DNA of 64,000 nt, from the NCBI GenBank assembly GCA_024274915.1, contig JAJSAC010000012.1, forward strand, positions 28,977 to 92,976, written 5' to 3'. The translations under genes and the position numbers were made by a program. The stretch is from Thermodesulfobacteriota bacterium. Its GTDB lineage: Bacteria > Thermosulfidibacterota > Thermosulfidibacteria > Thermosulfidibacterales > B14-G1. Below, piece by piece: positions 8,991 to 18,194 of the stretch (its first letter is position 1; each line of letters starts with the position of its first letter). The notes beneath the pieces were generated by a model that saw only the letters and a program-made list of their open reading frames with translations, searched no databases and had not been told where the DNA came from.

Positions 8991-10706
8991 ATGAGAGATA
9001 GGGAGTGGCTCATAAAACGGCCCCACCAAGGCACGGTGGTCCGCTTGGCCCGGGAACTGGGGATTCCCAGGGCCATAGCATCGGTGCTGGTAAACAGGGG
9101 GCTCCAGAAAGCCAAGGAAGCCAGAGATTTCTTAGAACTTCCCCTTTCTGTGGTGGCTTCTCCATGGGCAATGGAAGGGATGAAACCGGCCGTCGAGCGG
9201 ATGGAGATAGCAATAAATGAAGGCGAAAAAACCGTGGTATACGGTGACTACGACGCTGACGGTGTAACAGCCACCGCCCTCCTCCTGGACTACCTAAAAT
9301 CCCGGGGAGCCCACGTATCCCACCATATCCCCCACCGAGTGAAGTGGGGCTATGGCCTCAAGGCCCCTCTAATAGAAGAGCTAGCTGGAGAGAAAGCCCG
9401 GCTCCTTATTACAGTAGACTGCGGCATCTCTAACCACCGGGAGGTAGAGCTGGCCCGGAAATTGGGTATGGATGTCATCATCACCGACCACCACGAACCC
9501 CCTCCCCTGTTGCCCCCTGCCACAGCCATCCTCCACCCCAAACTGGGAAGCTATCCCTTCAGGGACCTGGCAGGAGTAGGAGTAGCCATGAAGCTAGTGG
9601 AGGCTCTAGCCCTAAGAGAAAGGGGAGAAGAAGGGAAGAGCCAGGCATGGCACCGATATCTAGATCTGGTGGCCTTGGGTACCGTGGGAGACATGGCCCT
9701 CCTCATGGGGGAAAACCGCTTCTACGTCCGTTTTGGCCTCAAGAAGATAAACAAGGCCCCTCGCCCTGGTTTAGCGGCCCTCATGGAGGTGGCTGGTTGT
9801 AGAGATAGGACCGTCACCCCCTGGGAAATCTCCTTCCTACTGGCCCCCCGGGTAAACGCCGCTGGTCGCATGGGAGAAGCAGAAAAGGCTCTAGCCCTTC
9901 TCATCTCCCAGGACGAGGGAGAATGTCTGGATCTGGCCCAAGAGCTCCAAAGGGAAAACCAGAGACGACAGAGAAGGGAAGAGGAGATTTTGACGGAAGC
10001 CTTGGAAATCCTAGACAGGGAGGAACCTGGCCCTTTCATCCTGATAGGCAAAAAAGGATGGCACCCCGGGGTCATAGGCATCGTGGCCTCCCGTCTGGCG
10101 GAACGCTTCCAAAGGCCCGCTGCTTTGGTAGCCTTCTTCAAAGATGGATACGGCAGAGGCTCTGCTAGAAGCTACGGTCAGGTAGACATTTACACCATCC
10201 TCACCCGCTGCGCTACCCACCTCCAAGGGCTGGGTGGCCACCGGGCCGCTGCTGGCTTCACCTTAGAGGAGGAAAGGTTCCACATCTTCAAAGAGGCCCT
10301 GTGGCGGGAGACAGAACGGCTCATTCCTTATCCATTACCTCCCCAACCCCTGGAGATAGAAGGGGAGGTAGAGATGGAAGAACTCAACGGCACCCTTCTT
10401 CGAGGGCTAAAGGCCCTGGAACCTTTCGGAGAGGGCCATCCCGAGCCCCTCTTCCTCCTGAGGGGAATATCGCCCCAGAGGGTGAGGAAAGTGGGGAACA
10501 ACAACCACTTGAAGTTCGTGGCCGTAAAAGGAAAGATCGGTATCGAAGCCATCGCCTTTGGCCTAGGCCAACTGGCTGAAGACATGGCCAGGGGACCCGT
10601 AGACCTGGCCTTCACCCCAGAACTCAACCTGTGGAACGGAGAAAAATCCCTCCAGCTCAAAGTGAAGGCCATGAGTAAGGCCTCAGAAGATGAGCACCCT
10701 CTCTAA
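8991..10706 (+). CDS. recJ: Single-strand DNA exonuclease RecJ
   Basis: 5'-3' exonuclease of recombination and mismatch/base-excision repair, 571 residues. The DHH-family motifs appear in order: VVYGDYDADGVTATA, VDCGISN, ITDHHEPPP, the long linker helix, then the DHHA1 part with GWHPGVIGIVASRLAERF and GLGGHRAAAGF, and a C-terminal OB-like domain. These supply the metal-binding aspartates and histidines. Length is normal. GGGGTAGAG lies just before the ATG. The 3' end overlaps birA by 17 bases, so the genes of this run are translationally linked. Confidence 0.96.
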   Translation: MRDREWLIKRPHQGTVVRLARELGIPRAIASVLVNRGLQKAKEARDFLELPLSVVASPWAMEGMKPAVERMEIAINEGEKTVVYGDYDADGVTATALLLDYLKSRGAHVSHHIPHRVKWGYGLKAPLIEELAGEKARLLITVDCGISNHREVELARKLGMDVIITDHHEPPPLLPPATAILHPKLGSYPFRDLAGVGVAMKLVEALALRERGEEGKSQAWHRYLDLVALGTVGDMALLMGENRFYVRFGLKKINKAPRPGLAALMEVAGCRDRTVTPWEISFLLAPRVNAAGRMGEAEKALALLISQDEGECLDLAQELQRENQRRQRREEEILTEALEILDREEPGPFILIGKKGWHPGVIGIVASRLAERFQRPAALVAFFKDGYGRGSARSYGQVDIYTILTRCATHLQGLGGHRAAAGFTLEEERFHIFKEALWRETERLIPYPLPPQPLEIEGEVEMEELNGTLLRGLKALEPFGEGHPEPLFLLRGISPQRVRKVGNNNHLKFVAVKGKIGIEAIAFGLGQLAEDMARGPVDLAFTPELNLWNGEKSLQLKVKAMSKASEDEHPL

Positions 10707-11667
10707 AGAAACTCTCATCCTCTCCATCCTCATCCAACACCTAGGAGAGATCGTCTCAGGGGAAGAGATGGCCCAGAGGGTGGGGGTGAGCCGCGTAGCC
10801 CTTCACAAACGGATAGACGCCCTCAAAAGACAAGGTGTACCGATAAAATCTATCCCTAGGAAGGGATACACACTGATGGAGATTCCAGATCTCCTCATCC
10901 CTCCCCTCTTTTTAACTCTACTCAAAAGCCGGGAAATGGGGAGAAACTACCACTTCCTGGAGCAGACGGACTCCACCAACCGAGTAGCCCGAGAACTGGC
11001 CCGTCAAGGAGCCCCGGAGGGTACCCTGACGGTGGCTGAGAGCCAAACCCGGGGAAGAGGACGCCAGGGACGCTCCTGGTTCTCCCCAAAAGGAGAAAAC
11101 CTCTACTTTTCTCTTATCATCAGGCCTTCCATCTCCATCCTTGAAGTACCCCAAATCACCTTCTTGGCCTCCGTGGCTCTCACCCATGTCATCAGGGAGA
11201 GACTGGGGCTAGAGGCCCTGATAAAGTGGCCCAACGACATATATATTAGAGGGAAAAAGGTGGCTGGCATACTGGTAGAGATGGAGAGCCAAGATGCTAT
11301 ACCCCGGTTTCTGGTGGTAGGGGTGGGACTCAACGTCAACACCCCTCCCGGAGGCTTCCCTCCCGAAATATCCACCAGGGCCACCTCCCTCATGATAGAA
11401 GGCGGAAAAGGACTCTTGAGGGCCCAGATCCTGGCCTGGTTCATGGAATCCCTGGAAAGCTGGTATCAAGATCTTAAAAAGGGCCACAAAGAGGAATTAC
11501 TGACGTACTGGAGGCGGTACAACTACACTCTAGGGCGTCTGGTGCAGCTGGAAGACGGCCGAGAAGGTTGGGCCGTGGGCATCACACCCCAAGGCTCTCT
11601 ACTGGTGAGAACCTTGGGAGGCACCCTACTGTCCATAGGTGCAGGAGACGTGGAAGTGGTAGAATGA
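10690..11667 (+). CDS. birA: Biotin-protein ligase / biotin repressor
   Basis: Activates biotin to biotinyl-AMP and attaches it to the lysine of carboxyl-carrier proteins. The 325-residue protein has an N-terminal winged helix (about residues 10-60, GEEMAQRVGVSRVALHKRID), so it may also act as a transcriptional repressor of biotin genes. The catalytic domain carries TDSTNRVARE, the biotin/ATP loop GRGRQGRSWFSP and KWPNDIYIRGKKVAGIL. A C-terminal SH3-like domain ends the protein. No biotin synthesis genes are in the window, so the repressor role cannot be tested here. Confidence 0.95.
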   Translation: MSTLSKETLILSILIQHLGEIVSGEEMAQRVGVSRVALHKRIDALKRQGVPIKSIPRKGYTLMEIPDLLIPPLFLTLLKSREMGRNYHFLEQTDSTNRVARELARQGAPEGTLTVAESQTRGRGRQGRSWFSPKGENLYFSLIIRPSISILEVPQITFLASVALTHVIRERLGLEALIKWPNDIYIRGKKVAGILVEMESQDAIPRFLVVGVGLNVNTPPGGFPPEISTRATSLMIEGGKGLLRAQILAWFMESLESWYQDLKKGHKEELLTYWRRYNYTLGRLVQLEDGREGWAVGITPQGSLLVRTLGGTLLSIGAGDVEVVE

Positions 11668-12797
11668 AAAAAACCCTCTTCTCAAAACTACCCAACGAAG
11701 GGGGAAGGACAGTCTCCCACGCAAGAAAAAGCCTCATACCCTTTCTCCTTCTCTCCCTCTTCCTCCACCTGGCCTTCCTGGCCTTGGCCACCTGGACCCT
11801 GGAGAGGGCCCCCACCCCCTTCACCACCCCGAAAGAGGAGAGGAAAATAGCCAAAAAGGCCGAAGAAAAGGCCAGGGTTAAAGTTAAAGAAAGGGAAAAG
11901 CTAGTTTACGTCAAAATTTTAGACATACCCAAACCTAAAAGGGAAGAAAAACCCCAAAAGGCCCACATCATCGCCCAGTACACCATGAAGAGAAAAGGAC
12001 CCAAAGGCAAACAGGAAAGGTCCTCCATATCAGGGGAGTCCAGCTCCCTAAACTTCCAACCGGGACTCCCCATCACCCCTCCCAGCCCCCGCATAACACT
12101 GGTGCCGGGCCAGCAGCCCGTAGTCACTCCAAAGCTGGAGGCCCAGAAGGGGGAAAAAGGCAAAAACCAGAAGAGAAGGCCAAAGCTGGCTGAGAAAGGA
12201 GAAAAAAAAGAACCTCTTCCATCTAAAGGTAAAGGGCAGAAAAAGGAGGCCAAAGAAGGGCAAAAGGAGAAACCGGCCCAGGCCAAAAAGAAGGAAAAAA
12301 GCACACAAAAAAGGAAAAAAGTGGTGAGTGTACTTCCCCAGATGGGGCCCCAGACCAGGATAATTCCGCCCTTACCAAAGAGGAAAATTCCCCTGTTCGA
12401 TCCTTCCCTCATCAATGAACAGTCTCATAAAATCGTCCCTCAGATGGGGAAAGGAGAGTCTCAAGAGATCTCTTTGGACACCACCAACTCCAAGTACATC
12501 TCTTATTTCAAGCACATCCGTGACAAACTCTACCTGGTGTGGCGCTACCCCCTCGAGGCCAGAATGAGTGGTATCCAAGGAGTAGTACACATTCTCTTCG
12601 TCATAGAGCGCAGCGGCGAACTCACGGAAGTGAAACTACTCAAGAGCTCGGGCTTCTACCTTCTAGACAGAGAAGCAATGAGGGCCCTGAGAGCCGCAGC
12701 GCCTTTCGGTCCCTTCCCCCCCGACTGGCCCGACAAGGAGCTCCGCATCCGAGCCCGGTTCATTTACCGGATGTTTCGGTCACCCTTCCGCCGATAG
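11664..12797 (+). CDS. TonB-family energy-transduction protein
   Basis: Protein of 377 residues with an uncleaved N-terminal membrane anchor (about residues 21-45), a long Lys/Glu/Pro-rich periplasmic spacer and a C-terminal TonB domain (roughly 280-375: GVVHILFVIERSGELTEVKLLKSS, split here as GVVHILFVIERSGE then LTEVKLLKSS). Such proteins carry energy from inner-membrane ExbBD or TolQR motors to outer-membrane partners. No exbB/exbD or TonB-dependent receptor is nearby, so the partner is unknown. The ATG overlaps the birA stop (ATGA). The last 18 bases overlap the convergent trpS gene. Confidence 0.85.
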   Translation: MKKTLFSKLPNEGGRTVSHARKSLIPFLLLSLFLHLAFLALATWTLERAPTPFTTPKEERKIAKKAEEKARVKVKEREKLVYVKILDIPKPKREEKPQKAHIIAQYTMKRKGPKGKQERSSISGESSSLNFQPGLPITPPSPRITLVPGQQPVVTPKLEAQKGEKGKNQKRRPKLAEKGEKKEPLPSKGKGQKKEAKEGQKEKPAQAKKKEKSTQKRKKVVSVLPQMGPQTRIIPPLPKRKIPLFDPSLINEQSHKIVPQMGKGESQEISLDTTNSKYISYFKHIRDKLYLVWRYPLEARMSGIQGVVHILFVIERSGELTEVKLLKSSGFYLLDREAMRALRAAAPFGPFPPDWPDKELRIRARFIYRMFRSPFRR

Positions 12798-13787
12798 AGT
12801 CCAGAGCTTCAAGGCCCTCCTCACTTCCTCCATAGTATGCCGGGCCGCCTCCCGAGCCCTACGGGAACCCTCAAGAATGATCTCATCCACCAGAGATGGC
12901 CTGGCCTCCAGCTTCTGCCTCCCCTGGTGGATAGGCTCTAGAACCTCCATAAGGTGGTCGTAGAGGGCCTTCTTACAGTCTATGCAGCCGAAAGCCGCTG
13001 TCTTACATCCCTGGACGAGCTCCTCCCTTTTGCTTTCTGGAGTGAAGGCCCTGTGTAAATCGAAAACGGGGCATTTTTCCGGATCGCCTGGATCCGTGCG
13101 CCTCTTACGCTGGGTATCGGTCACCATGGGACGGATCTTGTCCCATATCACCCGAGGTGAATCAGAGAGATATATAGCATTCTCGTAACTCTTGCTCATC
13201 TTTCTGCCATCCACCCCGGGCACCTTGGGTGACTCGGTGAGTTTAGGCTTGGGCTCGGGGAAGAGATTCCCATAGAGATAGTTGAACCGCCTGGCTATCT
13301 CCCGGGTGAGTTCCAAATGGGGCAACTGATCCACCCCCACAGGCACGTAGTGGGCCTTGTAGATGAGAATATCGGCAGCCTGGAGCACAGGATAACCAAG
13401 AAAACCATAGGTGGCCAGGTCTTTATCCTTCAGCTCCTGGCGGATCTCCTTATAGGTAGGATTGCGCTCCAGCCAGGATACGGGAGTGATCATGGAAAGG
13501 AGGATGTTGAGCTCAGCGTGTTCCAACACCAAGGACTGGAGAAAAAGGACACTCCGCTCCGGATCCAGACCCGCCGCCAACCAGTCTATAGCCATCTCCC
13601 GACAGTAGTAGGCCACCTCCGAGGGATCGGCATACTCCGTGGTGAGGGCATGCCAATCGGCTATAAAATAGAAACATTCGTATCCTTCTTCCTGGAGATC
13701 TACCCAGTTTTTCAGGGCCCCCAAGTAGTTGCCCAGATGGAGCACCCCCGTGGGCCTCATTCCGCTCAACACCCTTCTCATGTCCAT
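12780..13787 (-). CDS. trpS: Tryptophan--tRNA ligase
   Basis: Class I aminoacyl-tRNA synthetase charging tRNA-Trp, 335 residues, the usual bacterial length. The HIGH-type motif is in GVLHLGNYLGAL, the substrate pocket in FYFIADWHALTT and VPVGVDQLPHLE, and the KMSKS loop in GRKMSKSYENAI. The sequence includes FGCIDCKKALYDHL, typical of the anticodon-binding part. It is the last gene of a minus-strand run; its 3' end overlaps the TonB-family gene on the other strand. Confidence 0.97.
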   Translation of the reverse strand: MDMRRVLSGMRPTGVLHLGNYLGALKNWVDLQEEGYECFYFIADWHALTTEYADPSEVAYYCREMAIDWLAAGLDPERSVLFLQSLVLEHAELNILLSMITPVSWLERNPTYKEIRQELKDKDLATYGFLGYPVLQAADILIYKAHYVPVGVDQLPHLELTREIARRFNYLYGNLFPEPKPKLTESPKVPGVDGRKMSKSYENAIYLSDSPRVIWDKIRPMVTDTQRKRRTDPGDPEKCPVFDLHRAFTPESKREELVQGCKTAAFGCIDCKKALYDHLMEVLEPIHQGRQKLEARPSLVDEIILEGSRRAREAARHTMEEVRRALKLWTLSAEG

Positions 13788-13872
13788 CCCCCTCTCCCAA
13801 TCTGCACGAGAAGGCTACTTACTACAAAGACAGGTCTTTTTGAAGGGGATAGAGGGGAATAAATAGAGGATG

Positions 13873-15771
13873 TCAAGATCCACCGGTCCCCCAGCCCGGT
13901 TCCGGGATCTCAATGGCCCCCTTCACCCAAGGCTCCAAAAGCCTATCCCTTAAGATCCACCCCCTTGAGTCCTCCCTCAAATCCAGAGACCCTATCACCA
14001 CCTCTAAGCGCTTCTTGCCCCCTGGAAGCACAGAAATACGCCCCACAGCCACGGGGCCCACCACCCTCACCACCTCCAGCCCCTTCCGCCGGGCTACCTG
14101 AAGGATGGCGGCCTCTAGGCTCCTATTCTCCGCCTCCATGGGAAGGAATAGACGACGCACCCGAAAGGTCTCCAAGACCCGGGGAATCAGAGATGCTCGA
14201 GAGGGAATCACCCTGGACACCACCAGGCCATCCAGTTCCTTCACGTCCCTCCGGAGAAGGGTGTTTCTGAGGGAGCTCCAAGCACCAAACCCCCTTACCA
14301 CTCCCGCATCCACCAAAACCTGCTCCTCTCCCTGGAATAGAAGAGCCCTCCCCCTTTTGCCCATATCTAGGAGAAGAATCCCTTGGGAACGGGGAACGAA
14401 GAAGAGCATGAACACCATAAAAGGCAAGGCCCAAGCCCATCTCTTGCCTCGCCTCACCAGAAAGAAGGTGCCCAGCCCCAGAACCACCAAAACCGAAAAA
14501 AAGAGGGCCTCTCGCTGGGTGACCCACTGGGACACCCCTGGCAGAGAGGACAGGAGGGTTAACCCTTTTATAAATAAAGATATAAGAACCTTCTCCAAGA
14601 AGAGTACCCACCCCTGTAGGAAAGGGAAAGGAGTCAACAATAGATGGAAAAGGCCCAATATCACCAGAAGTCCGGCGGGCACAACAAAGAGAAGATTGGC
14701 CAGGGGTGAATAGGGAGAGAAGCGGTGGAAGTGATAGAGAATAAGGGGTAGGGTGAAAAGGGGCACTAGAAAAGCCATGGCCACGTACCCACCCAACCCT
14801 GCCCTCCACCCTTCCAGAGGCTCCACCAACCTGATAACCACCAACACCCCCAACATGGCAGCAAAAGTGAGCTGAAAACCCACCTTAAAAATCACCAAGG
14901 GGTTGACCAGGGTCATGAGGAAAAAGGCCAGAACCAGGGCGCCCTCTAGACTTCTGTCTCGGTTCAAGAAGCGGGCCACCACCCAGCAGGCGATCATAAC
15001 AAAGGCCCGGAGGGCCGAGGGAGGCATCCCCGTGACCAAGAGGTAGAAGAAGAGCAAAAAGAGGGCCGGTATCAGAGCCAGCCTGGAAGGGAGCCACGCC
15101 ATAGAGGAGGGAGGGTAGAAAAGGGCCCCTGTTTTTAAGAACAACCTAACAATTGTGTAAAGGAACAAGAACACCACACCCATATGAAAACCGGAAACGG
15201 CCAGGAGATGACCAAGGCCTGTGGAGGTGAAGAGGCTTCTGGTCCCCCAATCCATCCCCTGACGAAAACCCAGCACCAAGGAGGAAACCACTGCCCCGGC
15301 CTCTTCCCCCAGGTCCTCCTTCAAACGAGCCACACCCCAAGCCGCAAAATCCAGAGGAATCTGACGATAGAAGGGCAAAACCCTGGCCTTCAGCAACTCC
15401 CAATCCCTCACGTAAAGGGGAAAAACAATTCCCCTCCGGGTGTACCAGGCCTCCCTGTCCATTCCATCGGGATTGCGAAACCCCCTCATGGACATCACCC
15501 GGCCCCTCACCAGAATCAGATCCCCTGGACGTGGGGCGTCTCCCCGTCCATGGAGCTCAGCTAAGAAGGGAGTAGCGAGGAGCACCTTATAGCTTTTTCC
15601 CCTTTTGAGGGGCAAGGAAACTACGGTTCCTTTGAGGTTTGCCCAAGAACCAACAGGATGGGCATGGCGATAAGAGTAGAGCCGATTTTTTGCGATATAA
15701 ACCCTGAAGAGGGAAATTGAATAGAATAGGAGGATCCCCCCTATTAGAAGGAGTTTCCCTTTCCTATTCAC
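13873..15771 (-). CDS. comEC: ComEC/Rec2-family DNA-uptake channel, degenerate MBL domain
   Basis: Inner-membrane channel for single-stranded DNA during natural transformation, 632 residues. The order is a short N-terminal hydrophobic segment, a DUF4131/OB-like periplasmic part, the competence domain with GLGHLLAVSGFHMG and SALRAFVMI followed by many membrane helices (about residues 190-450), and a C-terminal metallo-beta-lactamase-like region. In that last region the usual HxHxDH metal ligands are missing: after LDGLVVS comes RVIPSRASLIPRV. So the nuclease-like domain cannot bind metal in the usual way. No other competence gene lies nearby. Assignment is firm; activity in uptake is uncertain. 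Confidence 0.87.
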   Translation of the reverse strand: MNRKGKLLLIGGILLFYSISLFRVYIAKNRLYSYRHAHPVGSWANLKGTVVSLPLKRGKSYKVLLATPFLAELHGRGDAPRPGDLILVRGRVMSMRGFRNPDGMDREAWYTRRGIVFPLYVRDWELLKARVLPFYRQIPLDFAAWGVARLKEDLGEEAGAVVSSLVLGFRQGMDWGTRSLFTSTGLGHLLAVSGFHMGVVFLFLYTIVRLFLKTGALFYPPSSMAWLPSRLALIPALFLLFFYLLVTGMPPSALRAFVMIACWVVARFLNRDRSLEGALVLAFFLMTLVNPLVIFKVGFQLTFAAMLGVLVVIRLVEPLEGWRAGLGGYVAMAFLVPLFTLPLILYHFHRFSPYSPLANLLFVVPAGLLVILGLFHLLLTPFPFLQGWVLFLEKVLISLFIKGLTLLSSLPGVSQWVTQREALFFSVLVVLGLGTFFLVRRGKRWAWALPFMVFMLFFVPRSQGILLLDMGKRGRALLFQGEEQVLVDAGVVRGFGAWSSLRNTLLRRDVKELDGLVVSRVIPSRASLIPRVLETFRVRRLFLPMEAENRSLEAAILQVARRKGLEVVRVVGPVAVGRISVLPGGKKRLEVVIGSLDLREDSRGWILRDRLLEPWVKGAIEIPEPGWGTGGS

Positions 15772-15780
15772 CCTTTTCCA

Positions 15781-15808
15781 CCTCGAAAAGTCTTCCGACT
15801 TTTCGAGG
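15781..15808. other. Perfect 12-bp inverted repeat (hairpin)
   Basis: CCTCGAAAAGTC, loop TTCC, GACTTTTCGAGG. It sits between the IHF/HU gene and comEC, both on the minus strand. It could be an attenuator or RNA-processing hairpin after prfA-ihf; there is no clear T-run, so it is not a classic terminator. Confidence 0.6.
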
Positions 15809-15857
15809 GAAGTCTACTCTTGAACCCCGAAAAGCTCCACCACCCTTCGAAGGCCCC

Positions 15858-16130
15858 CTATTCTTCCACGAACTTCAGCTTTTTGCTGGGCTTAAACCTG
15901 ACCACCTTCTGGGGAGGTATGGGGACCTCCTCTCCCGTCTTCAGGTTCCGCCCTTTGCGCCTCTTGGACTGGTACACCTCAAAAGAGCCAAACTTACGGA
16001 TGATAACGTCCTCTCCCTGGCTCAGGGCTTCAATCACCGTCTCCAAGACGGTGTTAACAGCCCTATCCGCCTGGGCCCTGGTGTATCCCAGCTCCTCCAT
16101 GACCCTGGCTATGATGTCAGACTTGATCAT
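15858..16130 (-). CDS. IHF/HU-family DNA-bending protein
   Basis: Nucleoid-associated protein of 90 residues that binds and bends DNA as a dimer. Typical features are the N-terminal MIKSDIIARVMEEL, the VIIRKFGSFEV core strand, the beta-arm with KTGEEVPIPPQKVVRF (the proline that intercalates is in the IPP stretch) and FKPSKKLK at the end. The arm residues look more IHF-alpha-like than HU-like, but I cannot decide. ATG 16130 has GGAGG 5 bases upstream; a GTG at 16145 is less likely. It lies 11 bases after the prfA stop, so the two are probably co-transcribed. Confidence 0.9.
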   Translation of the reverse strand: MIKSDIIARVMEELGYTRAQADRAVNTVLETVIEALSQGEDVIIRKFGSFEVYQSKRRKGRNLKTGEEVPIPPQKVVRFKPSKKLKFVEE

Positions 16131-16141
16131 CTTTCCCTCCT

Positions 16142-17224
16142 TCACTCCATACCCAGCCTTCTCAACTCCTCCGCCTGGCTGTGGGCGATCAAAGCCCCAA
16201 TGATTTCATCCAGGTCGCCGTCCAATATGGCTTCTAACTTATGGAGAGTCAATCCTATTCTATGGTCAGTGACCCTGTTCTGAGGAAAATTGTAAGTGCG
16301 AATCCTCTCGCTACGGTCCCCTGTGCCCACTTGGGACTTTCTATCCCGGGCAATCTTCTCCGCCCGCTCCCTCTCCATCATGTCCTTCAACCGGGCCCTA
16401 AGAATCCTCATGGCCTTCTCCCGGTTCTTGTGCTGGGAACGCTCGTCCTGACACTGCACCACAATACCGGTGGGAATATGGGTGATTCGCACCGCTGAGT
16501 CGGTGACATTGACGTGCTGGCCTCCTGGACCACTGGCCCTATAAACGTCTATCCTGAGGTCATCGGGATTGATCTCCACCTCCACATCTTCAGCCTCGGG
16601 CAGCACAGCCACGGTGACTGTGGAGGTATGGATCCTGCCCCCCGACTCCGTCTCAGGCACCCGCTGGACCCGATGGACCCCGCTCTCAAACTTCAGCCGA
16701 GAGTAGGCCCTCTTACCCTCTATAAGGACGATGGCCTCCTTGACCCCCCCCAGCCCTGTCACATTTAGATCCATGGGAGTGAACTTCCACCCCTGGCGCT
16801 CAGCGTAGCGCTGATACATCCTGAAGAGCTCGGCGGCGAAGAGAGCTGCCTCCTCACCCCCAGCTCCCGCCCGGATCTCCAGGAAGATATTCTTCTCATC
16901 GTTGGGATCCCTGGGCAGCAGAAAGCGCTTCAGTCGCTCCTCCAACACCTCCGCCCGCCCCTCTAGCTCCCTCAGTTCCTCCCGGGCCAACTCCCTCAGT
17001 TCCTCGTCCCCTTCCCTAAGTAACTCCTGGGCCTCCTCCTCCCGGCCTGCCACCTCCTTCCACTCCCTAAAAGTGGAAACCAGGGGGGCCAAAGATTTGT
17101 GCTCCTTGGCCAGGCGCTGGTAGCGCTCGGGATCGGAAAAGAGCCGGGGGTCGGCCAGACTCCTCTCTAGCTCTGCAAACTTCTTCTCTATCTCCTTTAG
17201 CCTCTCAAGAATCACTGGATCCAT
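16142..17224 (-). CDS. prfA: Peptide chain release factor 1
   Basis: Recognises UAG/UAA in the ribosomal A site and triggers peptide release. The 360-residue protein has the GGQ catalytic motif in [16 protein letters not shown], and the PxT codon-recognition tripeptide of RF1 in [13 protein letters not shown]. Length and layout are standard. The start overlaps the end of thyX by 13 bases, so translation is likely coupled. RF1 reads UAA, so the in-frame TAA codons in three genes of this window should terminate. Confidence 0.97.
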   Translation of the reverse strand: MDPVILERLKEIEKKFAELERSLADPRLFSDPERYQRLAKEHKSLAPLVSTFREWKEVAGREEEAQELLREGDEELRELAREELRELEGRAEVLEERLKRFLLPRDPNDEKNIFLEIRAGAGGEEAALFAAELFRMYQRYAERQGWKFTPMDLNVTGLGGVKEAIVLIEGKRAYSRLKFESGVHRVQRVPETESGGRIHTSTVTVAVLPEAEDVEVEINPDDLRIDVYRASGPGGQHVNVTDSAVRITHIPTGIVVQCQDERSQHKNREKAMRILRARLKDMMERERAEKIARDRKSQVGTGDRSERIRTYNFPQNRVTDHRIGLTLHKLEAILDGDLDEIIGALIAHSQAEELRRLGME

Positions 17225-17898
17225 GCGAACTCTTCCCTCACCTCGTCCATCTTACCGCAGCTGAAACTCCCCTCCGGGCAGGGTCCCCTGATACAGGGGG
17301 GACCGGCATCTTGAAAGATGACGGGGGCCACCCTCTTGCAAAGCCTGAGCATCTCTTTGGCCATGGCTCGGATCTCCCACTGGGCCCTCCTGCAACACCT
17401 CAAAGAGAAAAAGTGTAGAAGTTCCCGGGCATTCATGGTGACAATGATCTTGGTTTCACACCCCGAGGGGAGGAGATATCGGGCATCCTCTTTGGGGATA
17501 CCCATATCCAATAGACGACTATAAGCCTCCCGGCAGGTATCCATCACCTGTGCAAAGAGCTTCCTGGCCTCACCCTTCTCCTCCACCGTGGGGGGAAGAA
17601 TGTACTCAAAATCCCCCTCTGCCACGTAGCGCTGACTTTTCTGGGAATAAGAGGCAATGCGATGGCGCACCAATTGATGGGTAGTGACCCGGGATATGCC
17701 CTCTATGCCGAAGGTGAAGGAGGCATGCTCCAGGACGGAATGGTGTCCCGAGGCCTTTATCTGCTCGACGAGCCTACCGAGAGAGGCACCCTCTTCTCTC
17801 ACGATTTCCCGGATCCCCTTGGAAGAGTAACATAACCGGGCAGCAGTATAGACCACCCCCTCCGGATGGGGGGTGTAAGCCAAAAGTTCTACCTCCAT
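17212..17898 (-). CDS. thyX: FAD-dependent thymidylate synthase
   Basis: Makes dTMP from dUMP using methylene-THF and NAD(P)H through FAD. The 228-residue protein contains the ThyX signature RHRxxSx7RY as [14 protein letters not shown], plus [12 protein letters not shown] upstream and [13 protein letters not shown] downstream. The last 30 residues are Cys-rich ([18 protein letters not shown]); a similar tail occurs in some thermophile ThyX proteins and could bind a metal, which is my inference. ThyX is common in bacteria without ThyA. It lies between rpmE and prfA in one run. Confidence 0.95.
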   Translation of the reverse strand: MEVELLAYTPHPEGVVYTAARLCYSSKGIREIVREEGASLGRLVEQIKASGHHSVLEHASFTFGIEGISRVTTHQLVRHRIASYSQKSQRYVAEGDFEYILPPTVEEKGEARKLFAQVMDTCREAYSRLLDMGIPKEDARYLLPSGCETKIIVTMNARELLHFFSLRCCRRAQWEIRAMAKEMLRLCKRVAPVIFQDAGPPCIRGPCPEGSFSCGKMDEVREEFAWIQ

Positions 17899-17908
17899 AG
17901 AACACTGA

Positions 17909-18118
17909 TCACTTGTCCAGGCCGTACTTCTTCCTGAACTTCTCGGCCCGGCCCGTCACCTCTCTGGCCTTTTGCCTTCCGGTATAGAAAGGGTGACACT
18001 GGGAACAAACGGCCACATGAAGGGTGTCGCCTTTGGCCGTAGACCGGGTCTTGAAGGTGTTGCCACAGGCACAAGCCACTTCCACTACGTGGTAATCGGG
18101 ATGAATTCCCTCCTTCAT
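17909..18118 (-). CDS. rpmE: Ribosomal protein bL31, zinc-binding form
   Basis: Large-subunit ribosomal protein of 69 residues at the central protuberance. It keeps the zinc-type cysteines (ACACGNTF and [11 protein letters not shown]), so this is the C+ form used when zinc is available. It begins [16 protein letters not shown], as usual. It is followed by thyX after 10 bases. Confidence 0.95.
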   Translation of the reverse strand: MKEGIHPDYHVVEVACACGNTFKTRSTAKGDTLHVAVCSQCHPFYTGRQKAREVTGRAEKFRKKYGLDK

Positions 18119-18194
18119 TCTCTCTTACCTCCTTTTCTCAACGAATCGGCAGAAGAAGATAAAGGGAAAAGGCCAATCTTTCAAGTGAAAAAGC

